From an uncultured Collinsella sp. (GTDB lineage Bacteria > Actinomycetota > Coriobacteriia > Coriobacteriales > Coriobacteriaceae), in contig CABUXL010000013.1 of the NCBI GenBank assembly GCA_902495525.1, positions 1 through 42,643 of the forward strand: 42,643 nt of DNA, written 5' to 3'. A program made the translations under genes and the position numbers. Below, one piece after another: positions 33,304 to 38,870 of this stretch. The notes under the pieces are model-generated. The model was not told the origin of the DNA. It was given only the letters and a program-made list of their open reading frames with translations, and searched no databases. Position 1 is the first letter of the stretch. Each line of letters opens with the position of its first letter.

Positions 33304-34104
33304 ATGGGACTTTTCACTGGTAAGACCGTGATCGTCACCGGCGGCGGCAAGGCCACGCTTAAGGACGGCTCCGCTGGCTCCATCGGTTACGGCATCGATA
33401 TCGCTTTTGCCAAGGAGGGCGCGAACCTCGTTATCACCGGCCGCAACGTCGCCAAGCTCGAGGCCGCCAAGGAGTCCCTCGAGGCCGAGTACGGTGTCAA
33501 GGTTCTGCCTGTTCAGGCCGATGTTTCAGCCGGTCAGGACAACGAAGCCGTCGTCCAGAACGTCATCGACAAGGCCATTGAGGAGTTTGGCCGCATCGAC
33601 GCCGTCGTCAACAATGCTCAGGCCAGCGCCTCGGGCGTGACCATCGCCGATCACACCATGGATCAGTTTAATCTGGCCATTTACTCCGGTCTGTATGCTA
33701 CCTATCTGTACATGCAGAAGGCCTATCCGCACCTGAAGGAGACCAAGGGCTCCGTGGTCAACTTTGCCTCGGGTGCCGGCCTGTTTGGCAACTATGGCCA
33801 GTGCAGCTATGCTGCCGCCAAGGAGGGCATCCGCGGCCTGACCCGCGTTGCCGCCAACGAGTGGGGCAAGGACGGCATCAACGTCAATATCGTTTGCCCG
33901 CTTGCTTGGACCGCTGCCCTCGAGAACTTCCAGGATGCTTACCCCGAGGCTTTCAAGGCCAACGTCCACATGCCGCCGGCAGGCCACTACGGCGACGTCG
34001 AGAAGGAGATCGGCCGCGTGGTCGTTCAGCTCTGCGGTCCCGACTTTAAGTACATGAACGGCGAGACCGTCACCCTCGAGGGTGGCATGGGCCAGCGGCC
34101 GTAG
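33304..34104 (+). CDS. short-chain dehydrogenase/reductase
   Basis: A 266-residue SDR oxidoreductase. The cofactor loop is unusual: VTGGGKATLKDGSAGSIGYG, i.e. the TGxxxGxG turn with an insertion of about six residues. The NNAQAS segment replaces NNAG. ASGAGLFGNYGQCSYAAAKE gives the catalytic Ser-Tyr-Lys (YxxxK), and NVNIVCPLAW follows. The C-terminal GETVTLEGGMGQRP is typical of the family. ATG 33304 lies 7 nt after GAAAGGA. Codon use is of highly expressed type (few rare codons). The substrate is unknown. Gut Coriobacteriia use SDRs on bile acids and steroids, so a hydroxysteroid dehydrogenase is one possibility, but nothing here proves it. The ~290-nt region upstream (33010-33303) shows no further gene. 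Confidence 0.88.
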   Translation: MGLFTGKTVIVTGGGKATLKDGSAGSIGYGIDIAFAKEGANLVITGRNVAKLEAAKESLEAEYGVKVLPVQADVSAGQDNEAVVQNVIDKAIEEFGRIDAVVNNAQASASGVTIADHTMDQFNLAIYSGLYATYLYMQKAYPHLKETKGSVVNFASGAGLFGNYGQCSYAAAKEGIRGLTRVAANEWGKDGINVNIVCPLAWTAALENFQDAYPEAFKANVHMPPAGHYGDVEKEIGRVVVQLCGPDFKYMNGETVTLEGGMGQRP

Positions 34105-34120
34105 GGGTTACGTCTCAGGT

Positions 34121-34268
34121 TCCGCCGTTCTAACGAACGGCGGACCAGCCGACGCTGCGCGGTCACCAGAGCGACAACTTGTCATTCAAAGAGGACGGCA
34201 TGACCAGAAGGTCTATGCCGTCCTCTTTTCATGCCAATTTGTTCGCTCTGGCGACCGCTCGCTGACGT
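34121..34268 (+). repeat. multi-hairpin intergenic repeat, copy B
   Basis: Hairpin 1 is TCCGCCGTTC (34121-34130) with GAACGGCGGA (34135-34144). CGACGCTGC follows. An outer inverted repeat GGTCACCAGAGCGA with TCGCTCTGGCGACC (13 of 14) encloses the central hairpin GAGGACGGCATGACC ... GGTCTATGCCGTCCTC. The order, the words CGACGCTGC and GACCAGAAGGTC, and the end (CCTCTTTTCA..CCAATTTGTTCGCTC) match copy A at 29326-29455. Confidence 0.65.
34191..34229 (+). terminator. terminator of the SDR gene within repeat copy B
   Basis: GAGGACGGCAT plus GACC (34191-34205) pairs with GGTC plus ATGCCGTCCTC (34210-34225), followed by TTTT (34226-34229). Confidence 0.75.
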
Positions 34269-34355
34269 TGTCAGAGCATCGGCGTTGCCTTGGCCGTTGG
34301 AAATAATCCCAGATGTAGTCGTTGGGTGTTCCTATAGTTTTGTCAACCGTCGGGG

Positions 34356-35489
34356 CTACTCCCGGTAGGGCACCCGGTCGCGCATCACGGCGTATATCGC
34401 CCTGAGCCGCTTCCTCGCGACGGCCTTGAGCGCCCGCCCGTGCCCCATGCCCCGCGCCCTGCAGGCCCGGTAGTACTCGCCGTAGCGCCCCGAGGACCTC
34501 ACCAGGCTGTTGCACGAGAAGATCAGCAGGGACTTGAGCCTCGCGTCGCCGCGCCTGGACGCCCTGACCGACCTCACCGACGTGCCGGAGCTCCTCACCC
34601 TCGGGGCTATGCCGCAGTACGAGGCCAGGTGGTCGTGGTCCGGGAACCTCCCGATGTCGACCGACACCGCGAGCTGCGCCGCGGTCCTCGGGCCGATGCC
34701 GGGCACGGTGAGCAGGCACGCGTAGGTCTCGTCGCCCTCGAGCAGCGCCGCCGTCTCGGCCTCGAGGGCCCCGGCCTCGTCGAGGGCCTCCGATATCCGG
34801 GCGGCCAGGAACATGACCTGCCTGTTCTCGGCCTCGACGAGCGCCGGCGGGGGCGCGGTGGAGGCGGCCGCGGCCTCCCCGGCGGCCTCGGCCCGCGGGC
34901 CCCCGGCCCCGGAGCGGGCGATCCCCCACGCCCCGCCGAACCCGGCGAGCAGCTCCAGCCACCGCCGGTCCGACAGGTCGACCGCGGCCTCGAGGGCCGG
35001 GCAGGACTCGAGCAGCACCGCGCGCAGGCGGTTCTTGTCCCTGGTCGCGCAGGCGACGACGTGGTCGCGCTGCGACGAGAGGGCGCGGGCGGCCTCGAGG
35101 GCCTCGCCGCGGCCCGGGACCCCCGACAGGGAGTCCGGAACGCCCAGGGCGGTCCGCGCGATCACCGCGGCGTCGCGCTCGTCGGTCTTGGCCTCGCCGG
35201 CGAACAGGCCCGCGGCGCGGCTGGCGGCGAGCCCGGGCAGGTGGGCGACCCCGAGCCCCGCGGCGCGGGCCCGCCTCACGGCGAGGGACCCTATGTTGCG
35301 GAACTGGTCGACGACGACGAGCGTGCCGGCGGGCGCGGAGGCGAACAGCGCGTCGAGCTCGGCCTCCCTGTTGCGGACGGGGGCGCTGGCCAGCACCTCC
35401 CCGTCGCGGTCGACCAGGCAGGCCCAGTGCGACGACTTGCCGACGTCCAGGCCGAGCACGGCCGCGGGTCTGGTGGATGGCGCTTTCAC
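34356..35489 (-). CDS. IS110-family transposase
   Basis: A 377-residue DEDD recombinase. GTG 35489 (VKAPSTRPAAVLGLDVGKSS) follows GGAAGGA; the longer open frame to 35783 is only G+C-rich readthrough. LGLDVGKSSHWACLVDRDG gives the first Asp, LVVVDQFRNIG the second position, and EAKTDERDAAVIA the Asp pair of the RuvC-like domain. The Transposase_20 domain is LTVPGIGPRTAAQLAVSVDI and LASYCGIAPRVRSSGTS, followed by a basic C-terminus. It is only distantly related to the transposase at 29749-30870, so the two elements arrived separately. The gene appears intact. Confidence 0.93.
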   Translation of the reverse strand: MKAPSTRPAAVLGLDVGKSSHWACLVDRDGEVLASAPVRNREAELDALFASAPAGTLVVVDQFRNIGSLAVRRARAAGLGVAHLPGLAASRAAGLFAGEAKTDERDAAVIARTALGVPDSLSGVPGRGEALEAARALSSQRDHVVACATRDKNRLRAVLLESCPALEAAVDLSDRRWLELLAGFGGAWGIARSGAGGPRAEAAGEAAAASTAPPPALVEAENRQVMFLAARISEALDEAGALEAETAALLEGDETYACLLTVPGIGPRTAAQLAVSVDIGRFPDHDHLASYCGIAPRVRSSGTSVRSVRASRRGDARLKSLLIFSCNSLVRSSGRYGEYYRACRARGMGHGRALKAVARKRLRAIYAVMRDRVPYRE

Positions 35490-35730
35490 GGTGGTATCCT
35501 TCCGGTAGTCGTTCGACCGGATGGCCTCCCCCTCGGCACTCACATTACCAGCCGCGGCGCCTGCCCGGCACTTTCCTATCAGCCGTCGGGGGCGGCGCGT
35601 CCCGCGCCGGCAGCACCCAACGGGCCCTCTCGGGGGCAGGGACGTTCGGCCGTGCGCGGGCGCCCGGTCGGCGGCCCGTTCTGGGCGCGCCTCAATCGTA
35701 GCCCGAGACGGTCCCGGGCTGACAATTTCG
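35490..35730 (-). ncRNA. candidate bridge RNA region of the IS110 element
   Basis: About 240 nt of very G+C-rich, non-coding DNA upstream of the transposase start. In IS110-branch elements this side encodes the structured bridge RNA that pairs with donor and target. Internal inverted words are abundant (for example GGCGCG/CGCGCC and GCCCGAGACGGTCCCGGGC). I did not resolve the guide loops. Confidence 0.45.
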
Positions 35731-35746
35731 ACTGTAATGGACGTTC

Positions 35747-35869
35747 TTAAATGACTAGTCGAAAGGGACGCTCTTGCCGGCACCTGGGGACGGTCCCTAA
35801 GTGCCGGCAGATTGGGACACTTCTTTGCAAGATGGCGCTGAAGATTGTCCCCGACGACTAGTCGTTTAA
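35747..35869. repeat. 123-bp inverted-repeat-bounded element with REP units
   Basis: The ends are TTAAATGACTAGTCG (35747-35761) and CGACTAGTCGTTTAA (35855-35869), inverted with one mismatch. Inside are two related units, TGCCGGCACCTGGGGACGGT then CCC and TGCCGGCAGATTGGGACAC. It looks like a small non-autonomous (MITE- or REP-like) element immediately upstream of the tgt promoter. Confidence 0.6.
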
Positions 35870-35912
35870 TGCATCAGTTTCTGTCGAGTCGGTGCTCTTT
35901 GCGGGTTGCCCG

Positions 35913-35918
35913 TATAAT
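35913..35918 (+). promoter_or_regulatory. -10 box of tgt
   Basis: A consensus TATAAT 37 nt upstream of the tgt start codon. The -35 region is weak and falls about 20 nt beyond the end of the inverted-repeat element. Confidence 0.5.
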
Positions 35919-35955
35919 GGTTTGCGTATGAACCGCAACCAAGGAGTTCTAGTTT

Positions 35956-37095
35956 ATGGACCAGAGCCTTTTTAAATTCGACCTGATCGCCGAGGACCCG
36001 ACCACGCACGCGCGCGCCGGCGTGCTGCATACCCCGCACGGCGAAATCGAGACGCCGATCTTTATGCCCGTGGGCACCAAGGCAAACGTCAAGGGTATTC
36101 CCACCGAGACCGTCAAGCAGCTCGGCGCCCAGATCGTGCTTGCCAATACCTATCACCTGTCCATGCGCCCCGGCGAGGACACCATCGCCGAGTTGGGCGG
36201 ACTGCACAAGTTCATGAACTGGCATGGCCCCATTCTTACCGACTCGGGCGGCTTCCAGGTCTTTAGCCATAACGACGCCGTTAAGCTCACCGATGAGGGC
36301 GTGCGCTTTATCGTCAACGATTACGACGGCCGCCACGTGTTCTGGACGCCCGAGGACAACATGGAAATCGCCATGAAACTCGGCTCCGACATCTGCATGC
36401 AGCTGGACCAGTGCCCGGGCTATCCCGCCACGCGCGCCTACGTTGAGCGCGCCGTTGAGCTGTCGAGTATGTGGGCCGAGCGCTGCTATAAGGCGCATAC
36501 CCGCGACGACCAGGCGCTCTTTGGTATCGTCCAGGGCGGCATGCACCTAGATCTGCGCCTGCGCTCGCTGCGCCATCTGGAGGAGTGCGGCGACTTCCCC
36601 GGTTACGGCATCGGCGGCTACTCGGTGGGCGAGGACCACGAGACCATGTTCGAGACCCTGGCACCGCTCGTAAGCGAGTACATGCCCAAGCACAAGCCGC
36701 GCTACCTGATGGGCGTCGGCAACCCCACCACCCTCGTGCGCGGTGTGGGCGTGGGCATCGATATGTTCGACTGCGTGCTGCCGACGCGCACCGGCCGCAT
36801 GGGCACGGCATTCTCCAGTGAAGGTCGCCTTAACTTCCGCAACGCCCGCTTTGCGCATGACGACGGCCCCATCGATCCCACCTGCACCTGCCCGGTGTGC
36901 ACGGGCGGTTACAGCCGTGCGCTCATCCGTCACATGGTCACGCAGAAGGAGATGCTCGGCGGCATTCTGCTGTCGATGCACAACATCTACTACCTGCTCA
37001 ACCTTATGCAGCGTGTCCGTCAGGCCATTATCGAGGGCCGCTACGGTGCGTTCGTGAGCGACTGGATGAACAGCCCCGCGGCGGTGGATTACTAA
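35956..37095 (+). CDS. tgt: queuine tRNA-ribosyltransferase
   Basis: A 379-residue bacterial TGT, which exchanges guanine-34 of GUN-anticodon tRNAs for preQ1. The sequence has the full signature: TPIFMPVGTKANVKGI, ANTYHLSMRPG, ILTDSGGFQVFS (catalytic Asp), FGIVQGGMHLDLR, GYGIGGYSVGE, VGIDMFDCVLPTRTGRMGTA (nucleophile Asp) and the zinc site CTCPVCTGGYSRALIRH. ATG 35956 follows CAAGGAG. It acts before QueA and QueH, whose genes lie 7-8 kb upstream beyond two insertion elements. It presumably has its own promoter (TATAAT at 35913). Confidence 0.96.
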   Translation: MDQSLFKFDLIAEDPTTHARAGVLHTPHGEIETPIFMPVGTKANVKGIPTETVKQLGAQIVLANTYHLSMRPGEDTIAELGGLHKFMNWHGPILTDSGGFQVFSHNDAVKLTDEGVRFIVNDYDGRHVFWTPEDNMEIAMKLGSDICMQLDQCPGYPATRAYVERAVELSSMWAERCYKAHTRDDQALFGIVQGGMHLDLRLRSLRHLEECGDFPGYGIGGYSVGEDHETMFETLAPLVSEYMPKHKPRYLMGVGNPTTLVRGVGVGIDMFDCVLPTRTGRMGTAFSSEGRLNFRNARFAHDDGPIDPTCTCPVCTGGYSRALIRHMVTQKEMLGGILLSMHNIYYLLNLMQRVRQAIIEGRYGAFVSDWMNSPAAVDY

Positions 37096-37244
37096 GGGCG
37101 ACAGACACGCTTGCGGAGCGTGGGCAACGGCAAACGCTGAGCGGCAGCCGCTCGTCACATTCTCTGACGCTGGCTGCGCGACCGCTGACCGATAGCTTGC
37201 AAGCACTTGATACATCATGGGTACCATACCGAATAGTTGATGTT

Positions 37245-37290
37245 CGGGCGGGTGTTTGGCGCATGGCGTCGACCCCGCCCGTTTTTCTTT
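37245..37290 (+). terminator. terminator before the LOG gene
   Basis: CGGGCGGGT (37245-37253) pairs with ACCCCGCCCG (37272-37281), followed by TTTTTCTTTTTC. It lies only ~20 nt before the next start codon, so it may end tgt transcripts or act as a leader attenuator. The stretch 37096-37240 holds small G+C-rich inverted words (GAGCGGCAGCCGCTC) and no gene. Confidence 0.65.
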
Positions 37291-37308
37291 TTCTCGATAG
37301 GAGCACCC

Positions 37309-38067
37309 ATGATTAAGAACGAGAATGTCGAGGGCGAGCTTGCCTACGACGAGACGTACCGCCGTGGTCCCGTGGTCATGCGCGGCCCCATGATTCCTAA
37401 GGACAACACCTACGCCAACCTGCTGGCGCCCGAGGAGTCGACCGACTGGCTGCATGCCGATCCGTGGCGCGTACTGCGCATCCAGGCCGAGTTTGTCGAT
37501 GGCTTTGGCGCACTTGCCGAGTTAGGGCCTGCGGTGACCATCTTCGGTAGTGCCCGTACGCCCAAGACCGATCCACTCTACAAGGCGGCGCGCACGGTCG
37601 GCCGTAAGATTGCCCAGCGCGGCGTGGCGGTTATCACCGGTGGCGGCCCCGGCATCATGGAAGCGGCCAACAAGGGAGCGGCGAGCGTCAACGGCAAGTC
37701 AGTCGGCCTGGGTATCGAGCTTCCGCACGAGCAGGGGCTCAACAAATACGTGAACCTCGGTATGGACTTCCGCTACTTCTTTGTGCGCAAGACCATGTTC
37801 GTCAAATACAGCTCGGGCGCTATTGTGTTTCCCGGCGGGTTTGGCACGCTCGACGAGATGTTCGAGGTGCTCACGCTGGTGCAGACGCACAAGGTCAAGC
37901 GCATGCCGCTCGTGCTGGTGGGCAGCGAGTACTGGCAGGGCCTATTCGACTGGCTCAACGGTCCGGTGATGGGCGCCGGCATGATCAGCCCGCTCGATCC
38001 GGATCTGGTACACATTACCGACGACCTCAACGAGGCCGTCGACATCGCCCTGAGCGGGCTGATGTAG
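37309..38067 (+). CDS. LOG-family nucleotide 5'-monophosphate phosphoribohydrolase-like protein
   Basis: A 252-residue member of the LOG ('lysine decarboxylase-like', TIGR00730-type) family. Characterised members cleave the N-glycosidic bond of nucleoside monophosphates, giving free base and ribose 5-phosphate. The Rossmann-like fold shows VTIFGSARTPKTDPLYKAA, VAVITGGGPGIMEAANKGA and the diagnostic IVFPGGFGTLDEMFEVLTL. ATG 37309 follows ATAGGAG; the upstream extension to 37237 runs through the terminator hairpin and is not used. It is monocistronic. The physiological base is unknown. Old annotations as lysine decarboxylase should not be trusted. Confidence 0.92.
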   Translation: MIKNENVEGELAYDETYRRGPVVMRGPMIPKDNTYANLLAPEESTDWLHADPWRVLRIQAEFVDGFGALAELGPAVTIFGSARTPKTDPLYKAARTVGRKIAQRGVAVITGGGPGIMEAANKGAASVNGKSVGLGIELPHEQGLNKYVNLGMDFRYFFVRKTMFVKYSSGAIVFPGGFGTLDEMFEVLTLVQTHKVKRMPLVLVGSEYWQGLFDWLNGPVMGAGMISPLDPDLVHITDDLNEAVDIALSGLM

Positions 38068-38097
38068 ATCAATCGTGCCCACGCGACATGAATACGC

Positions 38098-38133
38098 ATG
38101 GCAATCTGATGTTATTTAACATCAGATTGCCAT
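38098..38133. promoter_or_regulatory. perfect 17-bp palindrome, likely dinJ/yafQ operator
   Basis: ATGGCAATCTGATGTTA (38098-38114), 2-nt loop, then TAACATCAGATTGCCAT (38117-38133). It reaches over the expected -35 position of the promoter whose -10 is TATACT (38144-38149). Antitoxins of the DinJ type repress their own promoter by binding such palindromes. It may also serve as a terminator for the LOG gene. Confidence 0.6.
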
Positions 38134-38143
38134 TTATATTGGG

Positions 38144-38149
38144 TATACT
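38144..38149 (+). promoter_or_regulatory. -10 box of the dinJ/yafQ operon
   Basis: TATACT, 32 nt upstream of the dinJ start; the -35 position 17 bp earlier falls inside the palindrome. Confidence 0.5.
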
Positions 38150-38180
38150 GGTGTAAAAGACGAGGGCGAGGAGGTCGCAA

Positions 38181-38480
38181 ATGTCTACAGCAACAGTTAA
38201 GCCTACGACGGTTCGAATCGAAGAGGGGCTCAAGGAGCAGGCGACTGAGTTCTTGGATTCGGTCGGCCTCAGCCTCAATTCCTATCTCAATCTTGCCGTT
38301 CGGCAGCTGGTAAATCAGCGAAAGATTCCTTTTGAGATTGTAGGAAGGGCGGAGGTGCCCAACGAGGCGACGAGGCGTGCCATGGTGATCGCCGAGGCTC
38401 ATGAGTTGGGGATTTTGCCGGACGATAGCCCGTCATTCAATAACGCTGATGAGCTTATGTCATTCCTCGATGAGGAATAG
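38181..38480 (+). CDS. dinJ: DinJ/RelB-type antitoxin
   Basis: A 99-residue antitoxin. The N-terminal ribbon-helix-helix DNA-binding part reads KPTTVRIEEGLKEQATEFLD followed by SVGLSLNSYLNLAVRQLVNQ, the standard DinJ/RelB arrangement. PFEIVGRAEVPNEATRRAM follows, and a C-terminal acidic segment (NNADELMSFLDEE) should wrap and neutralise the toxin. GAGGAGG precedes the start. The toxin gene begins 2 nt after the stop codon. The DNA is A+T-richer than the core genes around it. It appears intact and could still repress its promoter although its toxin partner is frameshifted. Confidence 0.92.
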   Translation: MSTATVKPTTVRIEEGLKEQATEFLDSVGLSLNSYLNLAVRQLVNQRKIPFEIVGRAEVPNEATRRAMVIAEAHELGILPDDSPSFNNADELMSFLDEE

Positions 38481-38482
38481 CG

Positions 38483-38790
38483 ATGTTCGAGATTAAAGTC
38501 GAGGCTCAATTTAAGGTGGACTACAAACGAACGATGCGCATGCATCCGCAGCTAAAAAGTGAGTTTAAAGCGGCGGTTGCGGAGCTTGTGGCTCATGGGT
38601 CACTTCCGGCGGAGTATGGCGCCCACGAGCTCTCAAACCCGGGCGGAAACTACAACGGCCACATCGATTCCACCTATCCGATGGCTTGGTCGATGTGGTC
38701 GTTCTTTATCTTCCCCATAAGACTAACCCAGTGATTAGGCTGGTGAGAATGGGCACTCATCAGGAGCTGTTTCAGGGTCCGCTGGGCTGA
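38483..38790 (+). pseudogene. yafQ: YafQ-type mRNA interferase toxin, frameshifted
   Basis: The first 63 codons read like a YafQ toxin (FEIKVEAQFKVDYKRTMRMH ... GAHELSNPGGNYNGHID), but the frame then gives STYPMAWSMWSFF and a stop at 38734. One base later the proper end is encoded: FHLSDGLVDVVVLYLPHKTN, then PVIRLVRMGTHQELFQGPLG and a stop at 38788-38790. A single missing T in the TT at about 38670 explains this. The shifted part contains the catalytic histidine and GTHQELF motif, so the protein as written should be inactive. A sequencing or assembly error at this short T-run is the alternative. Confidence 0.85.
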
Positions 38791-38803
38791 TCGCCGATTT
38801 CCA

Positions 38804-38870
38804 AGTTGCGGTGGAATAGGGATTGATTGGCGGCTGATTGGCCAGGAGCAGACCCTATTCCACCGCAACT
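38804..38870. repeat. perfect 18-bp palindromic element, copy 2
   Basis: AGTTGCGGTGGAATAGGG (38804-38821), a 31-nt loop, and the exact complement CCCTATTCCACCGCAACT (38853-38870). The right arm overlaps the last codons and stop of the minus-strand primase-helicase gene (its ending VAVE-stop is read from the arm). It shares its first ten bases and part of its loop with the element at 31153-31218. Confidence 0.8.

Larger units (their letters stand above)
34335..35730 (-). mobile_element. IS110-family element
   Basis: A ~1.4-kb element with one transposase gene. The ends are not certain. TTGTCAACC (34340-34348) and GGCTGACAA (35717-35725) are inverted with one mismatch and bracket the gene, and both lie where ends are expected. 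The long non-coding part (~240 nt) is on the 5' side of the gene and the 3' side has only ~20 nt, as in the IS110 branch proper. High G+C content contrasts with the host DNA. Confidence 0.75.
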
